Below are positions 19,795 through 31,618 of a stretch of DNA of 64,000 bases, one piece after another. The stretch is from contig JALIGW010000001.1 in NCBI GenBank assembly GCA_023053685.1, positions 49,457,859 through 49,521,858 on the forward strand, read 5' to 3'. The notes under the pieces are model-generated. The model saw only the letters and a list, made by a program, of their open reading frames with translations. It was not told the origin of the DNA and did no database searches. The position numbers and the translations under genes were made by a program. The first letter of the stretch is position 1, and each line of letters starts with the position of its first letter. Source of the stretch: Diadophis punctatus similis (taxonomy: Eukaryota > Chordata > Lepidosauria > Squamata > Dipsadidae).

Positions 19795-20187
19795 TGTCAG
19801 GGTTCCAAGAAACACCTCCAATGCAATAAGACTCCGAGGCTTGAAGTTCCTCAAGGTTCCATTTTATTAGAGATGTCATATTGGCACATCTGGGAAAACC
19901 TGAATCTGAGAGCTTCCGGGTTTTCTCCACCCAAACGAAAGTTCAAAGTCCCTGCCCAGCACCCACATGTCCATCACACGATCCAATCAGGCACCGTCCA
20001 AAACTGAAGATGCCTCCCAGTCACTTCATCACAGCTGCGGGGCACAGCGACCTTGACTCTCTGGAAAGAATGTTATTTAGACTATTACATATCACCCACT
20101 CCACACAATTCCCCTCCCATTTTCCCATAGTAGAAAATGTGGCAGGCCTGAATACTAAAAGGTAAAAGATGGCTTCCAGGCCTGACA
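19795..20187 (-). mobile_element. LTR, 393 bp
   Basis: On the minus strand it starts TGTCAGGCCTGG (20187) and ends CCCTGACA (19795), giving matching inverted ends with TG...CA. An AATAAA-type signal (CTAATAAAATGG on minus) lies about 65 bp before the 3' end, as expected at an R/U5 junction. Only one LTR is visible, so its partner was lost or never present here. Confidence 0.75.
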
Positions 20188-20413
20188 GTACCCATCTATA
20201 TATAATAATGGAATTGTGTGTATGTATATAGTATATACTGCAAGCATATTTTTGTAACAGTTTTAAAATATTTCAACATTATTGGCACAATTCAGCAAAT
20301 CATGCATATCTTTAGTCTTGCTGATTCTAAGGACTCCTTTCCCCCCTCCCAGCTAAACCAATCAGGCTGACAAGCCCATAGCCTTAGATGGGTCATACTT
20401 TGTTTTTGATTAT
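20188..20413. other. Unassigned DNA between LTR and SINE
   Basis: AT-rich; nothing recognised. Confidence 0.4.
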
Positions 20414-20934
20414 CAATAGCAATAGCACTTAGAATTATACACAGCTTCGCAGTGCTTTACAGCAGGGGTGAAATTCAATTTTTTCCCCTACTGGTTCTGT
20501 GGGCGTGGCTTGGTGGGCGTGGCAGGGGAAGGATACTGCAAAATCTCCATTCCCACCCCACTCCAGGGGAAGGATACTGCAAAATCCTCATTCCCTCCCT
20601 GCTCCTGGGGGAAGGATAATGCAAAATCTCCATTCCCACCCCACTCTGGGGCCAGCCAGAGGCGGTATTTGCCGGTTCTCTGAACTACTCAAAATTTCCA
20701 CTTACCGGTTCTCCAGAACCTTTCAGAACCTGCTGAAGTTCACCCCTGCTTTACAGGCTTCTCTAAGTGGCTTACAGTCAGCATATTGCCCCCAACAATC
20801 TGGGTCCTCATTTTACTGACCTCGGAAGGATGGAAGGCTGAGGCCATCTTGAGCCACTCAGAATCAAACTCCTGAAGTGAGCAGTGAGTTAGGCCTGCAA
20901 TGCTGCATTCTAACCACTATGCCACCCTGGCTCA
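20414..20934 (-). mobile_element. Sauria-type SINE split by a hAT
   Basis: Tail AATAGCAATAGCACTTAGAA and AGTGCTTTACAG (20414-20462), then a hAT, then the body resumes at 20749 (CTTTACAGGCTTCTCTAAG ... AACAATCTGGGTCCTCATTT ... CTAACCACTATGCCACC) to the tRNA-like head at about 20934. Confidence 0.93.
20455..20756. mobile_element. hAT-type MITE inserted in a SINE
   Basis: Element 20463-20748 with a perfect duplication ctttacag at 20455-20462 and 20749-20756. Ends are CAGGGGTGAAATTCAA and AAGTTCACCCCTG. The interior has three imperfect ~45-bp repeats (GGGGAAGGATA(A/C)TGCAAAATC) at about 20525-20640. The 39635-39837 copy is shorter and has one such unit. Confidence 0.97.
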
Positions 20935-23229
20935 TGTACATGTAGCACTGCCTATAATATTGTCAATTCGGAATAAAACTATGCAGCATGCCTTGGGATA
21001 TTCCAATGAGTGTCCTATGGAAGGACAAGCTTCTGTGTGGATGTTTTGCAGGGTATATTATCTATCCCCCAGCTCTCTTGTCTTCTGTTCCGAAATTAAT
21101 CAACCCTCCTTTAAAAGATTTGACTCAGGGCCAAATGAAAGCAGCTGTGAGGAAGGTGAAGGGTTAACCTAAAGCATGCAGCTGCTAATGTTAGTTTTGG
21201 AGGAAAATTCAAGTCTTCAGGGATAATCCACCCCAGCAAGATCTGACATGAGATGTGATTTTTCAAGCATATTTGGGGCCGTTGGGTATGTTGACTGAAA
21301 TTACTGAAGACACTTCTTGCCTCTCTCCCTCTTTGCTTTTCTAAATGAATCCATTCTTGACTGATTACAGAAATTGTCCATGGATTGTTTTGCTTGCTCT
21401 GTTACAGGTTTTCAAAATTGTTAGGGTAGCTCAAGAACCTTAAAGTATTATGAAAAGTGGACAAAGAAGCATCTAGGAGCTTGGTCCAAGAGAGATGGGT
21501 GTGTTTATCCACCAATTCCATGACACTCAGAAAATTAAAATTTAGTAATATGTTTAGCTTAGAAACATGTTTACTCAAAAAAGGCCATTGGAGGAAATCA
21601 TTTTAATAAATTTGCTTCTCAGAAGGACAGCATACACAAAGTGTTCTGCAACACAAACCCTTCTAAATAATCAGAAAAGTTGGAATTTAGTACAAATACA
21701 TAATCTAAGATGCCCCTGTCAAAAAGGAAAATGCAAAACTCCTTCTCCTCTAGAAAAGTCTCACAATATATTTTAAGTAATATGAAATGATCCTAGAATA
21801 GTTAAAACATTGTCATTAGGAAACCAGCTTAAAAAAACTCACAAATTCTTCGAATATATTAAATTTGATTATGGAAGTCAAAAGCCTGCAGATTTTAAAA
21901 TAAGCTTTCAGTTTCTGTGTTCTCAAATATCAGCATTTACTGGAAAGCAGAGATGACTTATTCCCAGCTCAGCTGTGGTTTACTACTGCAGGTTTAATTT
22001 TCCTTTTGAGATGCCATAGTTCTATTTTCCCATTGAAATTTGTTCTCATCTCTCATTCTTGTAACTCACTTTCAGGTCTTATAAGGGAATGGTAGCTTGA
22101 GGGCTTTGTAGCTCTCCTTCAATGGCCTGGACAAAAGGGAGTTTTGTCAATTTCCTTTCAGTTGAGGAGACTACAAAGTGCCATATGATTTTCTTTTCTT
22201 TTAGCATAAAGCAGGGGAAGGGAGAAGGTTTATGAAGCGGTAACAGTGTTACAGCGGTAACACTGATATTACTATCAGTGATATTTGTTTCTTTTTCTCC
22301 TTTCAGGTCAGTTAAATGGCTTTCAAATATCCTCAGAAGCTCAAGGAATGAAAACAGCAATGAGGGAATGAGTACCCTGAATGATTCTTGCAGTCTTTGG
22401 TGGACAGAAGATATTAGTTGCTATAACTAAGCAGGTTTTACCATCCTACCATCCAGGCACCAGTGACATATAGGCTTTCCAGAGTAGCTATGATGAAACA
22501 ATTCATAAAGCAAACCCTGCAAGTTCTGTGGGTTTCGTTTTTAATCAAATGATTGAAAGGAAACTAAGGCTAATCTGGATATGATTCTCTGAGCATTTCT
22601 AAATTAAGTCTGGAATTTTTGATGTGTCCTCCTCAAATTTACTAGCTATATGGCTGAGAGGTCTATTGCGGCTTTTTCCATACTAGAAAGAACTATATTT
22701 ATAGACCCTGGCTGATGGAGATGGGTGAAGATCAATTCTCTTTTGATAAATTTAAACATTATCCAAACTGAAAAGTTTCTTCATGAAGAAGATGGTAAAA
22801 ACTTGAAGTTAAAAATCTGGGACAAAGCAAAACTATCAGTTTTAGCCATCCTTATTCCAAGAGTTATGCTTCTCATACATATATACACATGCATGTCTGT
22901 GGGGTGCAGGGTGAGAAACAGGAAAGCATAAATTCAAATCTCCACTAGGCTATAAGGTTACTGGATCAAACTCAGCCTCTTTCTTGCCCCTCTGATAAGG
23001 TTGCTTCGAGCTTAAAAAGGAAGAAGCATCATATATGTCATTGACTCTTCAGAAGAAACGAATAGACCATTATTTAGGGGGCTTGGAGCCAGAAATAAAT
23101 ATTCAGGAGGTGAGGTGAATTTCCTAATATTTGTTTTGTAGGTAAACAATTGGAAGTGGGGAAGCTGTCAAGTTAGGCCACTGTCTCCTTTTCTCCGAGA
23201 AAGATTTAGCTGAGTTGATAACTAATTTT
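20935..23229. other. Unassigned, largely repeat-free DNA
   Basis: The longest repeat-free stretch in the first half. No known gene recognised. A TTTCTCCTTTCAG tract near 22295-22307 precedes a ~120-bp open frame, but no protein similarity is apparent. A segment at 22930-22990 faintly resembles a tRNA-SINE head. Confidence 0.4.
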
Positions 23230-23700
23230 TGATTGCTTGAGAATTTTATGGGCAAGTCCCTGTGCTCAGTCATTCAGGCACTAGTCATTTCACGGTTGGA
23301 CTTTTGTAATGCACTCTACATGGGGCTACCCTTGAAGAGCATTCAGAAGCTACAGCTGGTGCAGAGAAGAATGGCCCATGTAATACCACTGCTCTGTGAG
23401 CTGCCAGTCTGCTTTGGGGTGCAATTCAAGGTGTTGGTAATCACCTTTAAAGCTCTTCATGGTATGGATCCAGGCTACTTGAGGGACTGTCTCATCCCAC
23501 TGGGATTAGCCTGCCCACCCGTGCTGGCAGAGGAGGCATGCTGTAGGTCCTGTCATTCCAATTACTCTGGCTAGTGGTGTCCAGAAGAAGAGCTTTCTCT
23601 GTCATTGTGTCTGTCTTCTGGAACATTTTGCTCCCTGGTGTGAGGTTGGCCCCAATCCTCCTGACCTTTTGTAAAAGCCTAAAGACCTAGCTTTAAAAGT
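23230..23700 (+). mobile_element. L2 LINE fragment, decayed
   Basis: It encodes ALVISRLDFCNALYMGLPLKS and FGVQFKVLVITFKALHGMDPGYLRD, aligning to the L2 C-terminal region of the 1829-4240 ORF. A deletion joins LVQRRMAHV to IPLLCEL. Frameshifts follow after 23574. Confidence 0.88.
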
Positions 23701-23780
23701 CAGCTTGGGAGAACATCACAGTAGTTGACCGATTAACAACAGATCCCACCTCCCCACCACCCAGCCTCCACCTTCCCCAT

Positions 23781-24072
23781 CTGTAATTCAGGGGTGAAAT
23801 GCTACTGGTTCGGTCTGGTTCGTGCGTACCGGTAGCGGCGGGTGCCAGTGGTTCGGATAACCGGTAGTGGCGGCAGTGTGAGGCTCCGCCCACCCACCCA
23901 GAAGCTGCCATTTTATTTTTTTAACCCTCTGCACATCCGCAAAGCCTTCTGCACATGCACAGAGGGTGAAAAAGCAGGCACGTGAATGGAGCGGTGGTGA
24001 AAAAGCGCGCGCACAAAGCGTGCACTTCCGAACCGATAGGGAAGGTAAGTAGATTTCACTGCTGCTGTAAAT
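23781..24072. mobile_element. hAT-type MITE
   Basis: Element 23789-24064 with flanks ctgtaatt / ctgtaaat (7/8). Ends are CAGGGGTGAAATGCTAC and AGATTTCACTGCTG. GC-rich interior with ACCGGTAGCGGCGG. Confidence 0.9.
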
Positions 24073-24103
24073 GGATCCTAGCATTTGTTGGTATTAATTT
24101 ATT

Positions 24104-24500
24104 TTGTTTTTAGTATACATACATAAAATTATCTGCTACAACGTCCTTCCTGTCAACGACTACTTCAGCTTCAACCACAACAATACACGAGCACACAACA
24201 GATACAAACTCAAAGTGAACCGCTCCAAACTTGACTGTAGAAAATATGACTTTAGCAACAGAGTGGTAAATGCCTGGAACTCACTACCTGACTCTGTGGT
24301 TTCGTCACCAAACCCCCAAAACTTTACTTTTAGACTGTCCACTGTTGACCTCACCCGATTCCTAAGAGGTCAGTAAGGGCACCAGCGTGCCTACCGTCCC
24401 TGTCCTAATGTTCCCTTTTATTAGTACCCATCTTATGTATATAAACAATGTTATATCTATGTATATCACCAATACGTATTTGACAAAATAAAAAAAATAA
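24104..24500 (+). mobile_element. CR1-group LINE, 3' end with coding
   Basis: It encodes HKIICYNVLPVNDYFSFN, RYKLKVNRSKLDCRKYDFSN and VVNAWNSLPDSVV, then a 3' UTR with TTGACAAAATAAA. Same family as the minus-strand copies at 58722-59710 and 63540-64000. The first ~30 residues continue from chance upstream sequence. Confidence 0.88.
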
Positions 24501-24509
24501 ATACATATT

Positions 24510-24580
24510 TATCTTTTATGATTATAAGCCACCCAGAGTTACCCTGTGGTAAGATGGGTGGCAAATAAATAAATAAATGG
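24510..24580 (+). mobile_element. L2-type 3' tail
   Basis: ATAAGCCACCCAGAGTTACC ... GGTGGCAAATAAATAAATAAAT is a short L2-like 3' terminus directly after the previous LINE. Confidence 0.7.
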
Positions 24581-25244
24581 CAAGAAGTAACTTGCAAGAA
24601 AGTGATACAGAACAGCTTCATCCATCCAGCCACTTCCATATTCTAGTAATATATTCTTCCCTATACAGACAGATCAGGCCTTCAAGCTGGTATTTCCAAA
24701 GTTAGCCTTAGAGACATTGGCAAGCAGCATTGAGTAAATGTATTGCATGCCTGAATAAAATCCAATTTTAAATAAAGCTCTTTTAGCTTGTATGACATTC
24801 ATGTAGGAGAGAACATCAACACCACTGTTAAAAGCTACGAAACTCTAGCAATTGGTGCTGGCTTTCTGTTTCTCCTGATGTGCTGGCAAACTCCTAGAGC
24901 TGAGTCTGTGATATTACAATAATTTCTTTGCCAAGAGGACGTGCTGAAATAAACATAGGATTATGACTCTCCCCATAACAAAAATCAACTGAAGAAGAGG
25001 GTGGTGGAAAGGTTCTGGGGACAGAGGGAAGAAAGTTTCCATGCAAATATTGGCAGTATCATTAATTAGCAAAAATAATGAGGGAAGAGAAGAAGAAAAA
25101 ATAGGTCAAGTACTAGATTCTTTATTTTAAAAGTCCATTCACATGGCAGTCAGAAAAAAATGGCATCTTTAACAGGAACAATTCAACAAAATAATCCTCA
25201 TAGTACATTTTTGGAATGAAGGACATGTTACCATTTGTCTTAAG
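24581..25244. other. Unassigned DNA
   Basis: No gene or repeat recognised. Confidence 0.4.
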
Positions 25245-25350
25245 GCAGTTTAACTGGATCTATGGCTTGTCCAGAATAGAAACTAAAATAGGGCCAGAGC
25301 TGGTTAACATTTAAATGGGAGACCATCAAGACCATCCCCAGAGTTTTTAA
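25245..25350 (+). mobile_element. 5S rRNA-derived SINE remnant
   Basis: AGGGCCAGAGCTGGTTAACA followed by TTAAATGGGAGACCATCAAG tracks the 3' half of vertebrate 5S rRNA (AGGGTCGGGCCTGGTTAGTA...TGGATGGGAGACCGCCTGG; compared from memory). It is too diverged to be a gene. The copy at 42935-43010 is similar. Confidence 0.6.
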
Positions 25351-25602
25351 TACAGAGAGCTCCATTCATGAGATACGAATATAGACTTAGATGAACAAAG
25401 AAGGAAATTTCTCTGGTGGAATGTCTATACTAGACCTTTAAGCTACTCTTTCCTGTTCACATGCTACCGGTAGCTTGACCTAAAGTAACTTAAGAAAAAC
25501 GTGCTGGACTCAGACAGCAGCTTGCAACATATTTAGTTCAAACTGCAAGCTTCTACATCCTTCCATTTCTGTCCCCCATCCCGGAATAACAGAATAAAAG
25601 AC
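25351..25602. other. Unassigned DNA
   Basis: Nothing recognised. Confidence 0.4.
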
Positions 25603-25790
25603 TCGGAAGGGACCTTGGCAGTCTTAACAGATTAACAGAGTTGGAAGGGACCTTGCAGGTCATCTAGTCCAACCCCCTGCCCAAGTAGGAGACCCTATAT
25701 CTGCCTCTACCTAGGATCGAACTCACAACCTCCTGATTGTGAGGCAAGAGCTCCACCTCTAGGCCACAGCAGCTGGGTTTTATTTTAAAG
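25603..25790 (-). mobile_element. Chimeric tRNA-head / CR1-tail SINE
   Basis: On the minus strand, a tRNA-like head (GGCCTAGAGGTGGAGCTC, B-box GAGTTCGATCCTAGG) runs into a CR1 3' terminus (GGGGGTTGGACTAGATGACC, AAGGTCCCTTCCAACTCTG). A related plus-strand copy lies at 53143-53300. Confidence 0.8.
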
Positions 25791-25904
25791 TCTAGTCCAA
25801 GCCCCAAACATTGTTGATTTTTGGTACTAGTAATGAGGCAGCCTAGGAACACAGATTAGCTTGAGAAGATTTTCCGTTCCTTGGCAGATGCAATGTGCTG
25901 TATG

Positions 25905-26499
25905 TACGAGGGTGAGTTAAAAGTAATGCCATTTTCTTTAGTACAGGTACCGTATAATTACCAACACAGGAACATGTAGCATACATCAAAATGAAGCTGG
26001 TCCTCTGTGGATCACATCCCTACTTCTCAACATAGTCACCGTTTCTCTCAATAGCAATGTTCCACCTTTGAATGAGAGCATGTATCCCTGCCTCGTAAAA
26101 TTTTGTTGACTGTTCTTTGAGCCACTTCTTCACTGCAGTTTTCACTTCCTCATCACTGGAATAATGTTTGCCTCTCAAACCCTCTTTTATGGGGCCGAAG
26201 AGATTGCTATAATCTAAAGTATTGTCCTCAAACACATTTTGTAATGTCTGTGAATGTTCACAGGGGTTTCCCCCTCAGCAACAAGGAATTCAATCACTGC
26301 TCTTTGTTTTGACGCAACTCTAAGGGGGCAGCCATTTTGAATTTTCCTTGTGAGTCTAAAAACCTGAAAAGTAAGAAACAAAATATTTCAGAACGTAAAT
26401 TATATAAACATTTATAACTGGGAAAAATTTCAGGTATTTTTTATCAAAAACGTCACCTGAAATAAAGAAAATGGCATTACTTTTTGACTCACCCTCATA
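25905..26499 (-). mobile_element. mariner transposon, internally deleted
   Basis: Inverted ends CGAGGGTGAGTTAAAAGTAA (25907) and its complement ending 26497 (35 bp or more matching), flanked by TA (25905-25906, 26498-26499). The minus strand encodes the transposase C-terminus (FGPIKEGLRGKHYSSDEEVK ... ALIQRWNIAIERNGDYVEK; 26020-26235) and, in another frame near 26260-26330, an N-terminal helix-turn-helix part (QRAVIEFLVAEGETPVNIH). The middle, including most of the catalytic domain, is deleted: 591 bp against about 1.3 kb for the family. Confidence 0.95.
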
Positions 26500-26504
26500 T
26501 ATTA

Positions 26505-26570
26505 TTTATTTATTTTATTTATTTGGAGGTTCTTCTATGCCGCCCTACTCCATGAGGATTAACTTATACA
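26505..26570 (-). mobile_element. L2-type 3' tail fragment
   Basis: TTATTTATTT followed by GGTTCTTCTATGCCGCCCTACTCC, the L2 3' end in reverse (quoted in part), directly beside the mariner. Confidence 0.75.
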
Positions 26571-29500
26571 TACACAATTAATCTTAATGATTAATGCGAG
26601 AAAAGGAAATATTTGGAACATTGGGAGTCATACTAAGTGCATTCATGTCATTTACTGTAATGAAATATAAAATTATTTAAATCAAATGTATTTCTTCTGA
26701 CCCCACCCACTTTGTCCTGATAGCTATATTTTTTTTTTTGGCGTCTGCCACTCAAAGCAAGGGTAGACTTTAGACTATGGATGTTTAACCTAGACGAGAT
26801 ATTGTTGATTGAGTTGATAGTGGGTCCTCTCAGTTAACTAGGAAACTGACAACTTAACTGTGTCCTGGTCTATTAAAAAAAAGCCATGCTGATTTCAGTG
26901 TGTTTCTTCCTGGGTAACATGGCTTCCATGTTTAGAGCTCGGCAACATGGAATGGAAAGAGATGCTAGCTTTCATGTTAGTTTGGAGAATGATGGACAAA
27001 TGAGAAGAAAGCATTGAGATGGACCTTGTGGGAAAGTGCGGTGGGAGAAAATATTCTCAACATGTATTCTGTAAGCTGTATTGCCATCCAGCTGTTCCTG
27101 GATGGCAATACAGAAGAACAAGACACCTGGAAACACAATAGCTCCAAAAAGGAAAAACGAGAAAATCTGAAAGAGCTTCAATAGAAACTTGGACAGCTCC
27201 CTAGGGCTGTGGGGAGACAAAGGGGGAGTGTGTTATTATGGAACACAGCTCAGTGGAACAGATTCCCCTAAAACAAATTCTAAAATCTTCTTTTCTAATA
27301 GACTGCATTCACACATTGCAAGGAGCCAGAATTTACTTGGTTTTAGTTGGGTTTGTCATGTGAACTGAGCCATTGTGGTTTGTGAACTATGCTGCATGTT
27401 GGCATAATATGAAACAACTCAGGCAGTCATGGTTTATTCAGTAAACCATGTCTAAAAACAGACACTTATTGTTATGAGTATAATCAAAGGCATATATGCC
27501 TACGTGAGTGCAATTACAATTTAAAAGTAAAAATCTGAGTTCTGAAGTAACAGAGCTTTGCTATAACCAGAATCTCATTACAGAATGATAGAATTCTGAA
27601 CGCATATTCTGACTTATGTAGCCTGATGGATGACCAAGATGGGAGGAAAAGGTATTGCACATATCCATTGACATAAGCTCATTGGTAACCAATTCTATAA
27701 TGATAATAATAATTGCAAAAGGCAGTTTTACTAGGGAAGAGCTTACTTACATCCTGTGACAATACCTTTAACACCATTGAATAACAACATCTGCCTACTC
27801 CAGGTCTTGATGGGTAGATAAAATCCAGTCTAAACATCTGGCTGAGTGTAACCAACCCTAATAATAATCAGCTATGCTGATTATGTGTAGACAATAGCTG
27901 TGTTTTTGCCAACTTACCAAATCAAGGCTATTTGAAGGGTCAGTCTGTTGTCTGAGGCTTCCATTGCAGCTCTCTCTCACATGCATTCAAAGTGCTGCAA
28001 CATTGCTCATCGGTTGCTATAAATGCCTGTGAAGCTAGCCATATGGCAAGTGGAAAACAGTGCTGGAAAGGCTTCCATACATGATGCTCTTGCTGCTAAA
28101 TGAGGATTTCATTCCTGAGATACAGATTTCACACACACAAATCTCTGGAGAAGACTTGTCAGCAAGGCTACAAGAATTTGCACCAGCATGTTTTAATCCA
28201 CAGGAGAAGTCTGCTTACACCTTTTAGCAACTGTGCTGTTTTTAAACCCTTCTAAACTGTGCACTTCATTTGCTTAGAAAAGGGTAAAAGTCCCATTGTT
28301 TGGCTGCCTCAGATCTAAGCACTTTTATCAACCCATTCTCCCAGCACGATCTATGTGGAATTCCTACTCACTCCCTGCCCCCAAATAATGCTACAGTTTG
28401 CTTCTGGAAGCTTTAGATGAAATTTCCCAATTTGCAGATCCGTGTTGTGTTCTTGTAAATAGTCCAACACAGCTAAGACATCTGCCAAAGTGTGATTTTC
28501 CCCGTCAGATAAAATCTAGTTGTTACTTATTTCTTCATTATTTTATAATGAAAGTAACTTTTTCTGTAGTGAAGTCAAAGGATCAGAAACTTTCCTAAAT
28601 TTGCAAGCAACATTCTGGGGATTTAAAAACAAAGGTTGTTTAGAAAATGCCCTTGAATTTCACATATAATCCCTGGCCAAGCCCTCCCAGGATGTTCACA
28701 GAATTAAAGAAAAAGCTACCATTATTATGAAAATATGAAGATGTTTTCTCCATTTGTCTTCAAACTGGAATTGATAGTCTCTAAAGAAATTGACTGGTAA
28801 CAGAAAAACAAAATGAAACACACAACTCTTCACACAAAAAGACCGTTTACTTATTTAGTTTGTTTGTCTATAGTTTGCCTGTGTCAGAGGTGGAAAACTA
28901 GTTACTAGCTCTGGACCAGAATGTTAATCATTCATGATTAGTGACCATACTGGTTGGAGTTGGAATCACTTTATGTCTACGGTATCTGAAGGACCATAGG
29001 TTCCTTAATCCCATACTTGTGGAATTCAGCGCAATACATGCAGTGAATTTTCAGAAACTGTTAATTTTCAGAAATTAATTGATAAATGTATTGGGGAAGG
29101 CCTATATCATCAACAATAGCTAAATAATATCCTAGACTAGAGCATTGTGTTTCAGTTGCTGAAAACAAAGAGAAAGGAAAAGTTTCCAGTTCGATGTGCA
29201 ACTTCATGCAGTCCCAAGGGATCCTAACTTCTGAAAATAGAATGCTAAAGAAAATATATTTTCCCCATTTGATCTTAGATGCAGTTGATCTACTCACTTC
29301 AAATGAGATGCAGTAACAGAATAAATGTAGGCTGGATTTTGGAGCTACTTGGTTACTATATGGAAGATGCCATGGACAGGAGGTTTTGATAAGCTGTGGG
29401 AGGAAGTCAGTAACTGAGACTGAAAAAGAAATCAAGAACAAAGGATAATCAGCATCCAAAAACAAGCCAAGCAAAAAGAATGAAGACAAATGTTGTCAGC

Positions 29501-30605
29501 GTTGAAGGAGCCGTTAAGGGATGGGGGAACATTCAAAGGCTCATAAAGAAGAGGCTGTTGCTGAAGCAAAGTTTAGCTGGTGCAGTGTCTTCCTGTTTGT
29601 GATGGTCCAATGGCCAACCTGGATATGTACTCACATATAATTAGATTGGGTTTCTTTCAGATAGACTCCAGGGAAATGACCCTGTACTTCCCCAGTCACT
29701 GGCCTCCACATTATTTTAAAGCAATTCCCATTTTATTCTACAAGAGCATTCCATTTTGAACTAGCCTAAAGCTGCTCCAGATTCTGTGCCATATTTATAC
29801 AGATGTATTAAACCAGTTCAAGGAAAAAGAAATGTTTGTTTTAAATTAAGCTTTACAAGAAATATGCGGAGAATAGCATCCTTTTTGGCAGCTATGTCTT
29901 TGAGATCTTTAAAAAGGAAGGAAGAAGTTGCAGAGGAGGAGGAGGAGGGAGGGGAAGAGCTGGAGGGGAATAAAACAGACTCTGGAAATCTCACACTCAA
30001 AAGCTCTCCTGCACAATGAGATTAGCATGATGTGATCATTTTGATGCCAAGGTGCTAACACAATAATACATGTAAGTTTGCCAACTTTTTAAATGGAATG
30101 TATTTGATTATTTGCTTTTAATTAGGGTGAATTTTGGAGAATGTACAGGACAATTTGTGATCTACACAAAGCTTGCTGTGGAAAGACGATGCGTTCTCCC
30201 TAAAAGATGGTTTAGGCATTGTTCTTTTTCAAGCTGTGGTGAATGAGATTTATCGGTACTGTTAAACGTTTTCGTCTCATTGCTCTTCTGCCATTCTGTT
30301 TCAGCTGGCTGGCAAAACTCAGCAGGCATGAGAAAATATGGATACAATTCCAAATTTACTTGCTTGGGAATAAGTCTCATTGAAATCAATATGACTTAAC
30401 TTCTCAGTGGACTATCAATCTTTTATCAGTGAATTATCTTAATATTCTGATGCTGAATTGAGCACGAGCTCCAGGGTATTATCACCTTTGATGATAACAT
30501 CAACAAGGGAGGGATGAAGCTAAGCGTAATTCATAGAAGCAATGAGATCAAGTGGGCCTTTGTGAGCAAAGGAAAATAACTTTCCCAGGAAAAAAAGGAC
30601 TCCAA
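26571..30605. other. Unassigned, mostly repeat-free DNA
   Basis: About 4 kb without a recognisable repeat or gene. It contains a perfect 16-bp hairpin at 27076-27113 and a purine-rich stretch at 29915-29970 that gives a glutamate-rich 77-codon frame (29786-30019) of unknown meaning. Confidence 0.4.
27076..27113. repeat. Perfect 16-bp inverted repeat, 6-nt loop
   Basis: CTGTATTGCCATCCAG (27076-27091), loop CTGTTC, then CTGGATGGCAATACAG (27098-27113). Confidence 0.97.
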
Positions 30606-30655
30606 AATAGCAATAGCACTTAGACTTATATACCGCTTCATAGTGCTTTTAAGCC
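30606..30655 (-). mobile_element. Sauria-type SINE 3' end fragment
   Basis: AATAGCACTTAGACTTATAT followed by ACCGCTTCATAGTGCTTT, identical in wording to the tail at 11710-11750. Confidence 0.85.
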
Positions 30656-31258
30656 AAAATCAAAACTGGAGGAAGGCAATAGAAAACATTTCTGTATTAT
30701 TACTAAGAAAATTGTATAGACATGGTTGAAACTTATACACAAACTTTCATGTCAAGTGTTGAGAAGTCAGTTTGGCTGGCATTTATTTAGAAGAGTAAAA
30801 TACCACATTCTCATGAATGGATTGGCAGTTGAAGCCATTGGTCAAACCAAAGTTGCAAGGAATTCTGCACATTAAAGGTGCCAATACAAAAAGTGGAGTA
30901 CAAAGAGACATACAATTGGAACATAGAAAATAAGAATCAGGAACAAGGAAACTGGAAAAAGTTTAAATGAAGCATATTCATATATGCTTGGATATATGCT
31001 TGGATTTTTTAGGAATAAGTGAAGCTAAGTGGACAAAAATGAGCAGTTTTAAATTACATGTGTACATTAACAGATGGCTAGTAGATTCAGGGCATAAAGA
31101 TAATAATGGTACTCAAAAAAAAAACTATGTATTTGGCTATAACCAATAAATCAGAGAATCTTATCTGTCAGAAGTAGTGATATCCAGGGAAAATCCATAT
31201 CATATAAGTATATGCACCAGCCATAGATACGATGGTGGGAAGTACTGAGGAATTCCAG
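30656..31258. other. Unassigned A-rich DNA
   Basis: Patchy coding-like composition on plus but many stops. It could be a decayed LINE, but I cannot assign one. Confidence 0.35.
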
Positions 31259-31618
31259 GCAAACAGTAGGAAGTTTAATAAAAAGAAGGACTAGGGGTGA
31301 CATGATAGCAGTGTTCCAATATCTCAGGGGCTGCCACAAAGAAGAGGGAGTCAAGCTATTCTCCAAAGCATCCGAAAGCAAAACAAGAAGCAATGGATGG
31401 AAACTAATCAAGGAGAGAAGCAACCTAGAACTAAGGAGACATTTCCTGACAGATAGAACAATTAACCAGTGGAACAGTTTGCCTCCAGAAGGTGTGAATT
31501 CTTCAACATTGGAAGTTTTGATTGGACAACCATTTGTCTGAAGTGGTGTAGGGTTTCCTGCCTGAGCAGGGGGTTGGACTAGAAGACCCCCAAGGTCCCT
31601 TCCAACTCTGTCTATTAT
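31259..31618 (+). mobile_element. CR1 LINE, short 3' fragment
   Basis: It encodes DMIAVFQYLRGCHKEEGVKL, then RRHFLTDRTINQWNSLPPEG, and ends with AAGGTCCCTTCCAACTCTG. It matches the 14300-14640 copy closely. Confidence 0.93.

Noticed and set aside
22296..22431. Possible terminal exon after TTTCTCCTTTCAG
   Set aside because: A ~40-codon open segment without recognisable similarity or polyadenylation context; too weak to list as a gene.
29786..30019. Acidic 77-codon ORF
   Set aside because: The glutamate run comes from a purine-rich GAG tract. No splice context or known domain.
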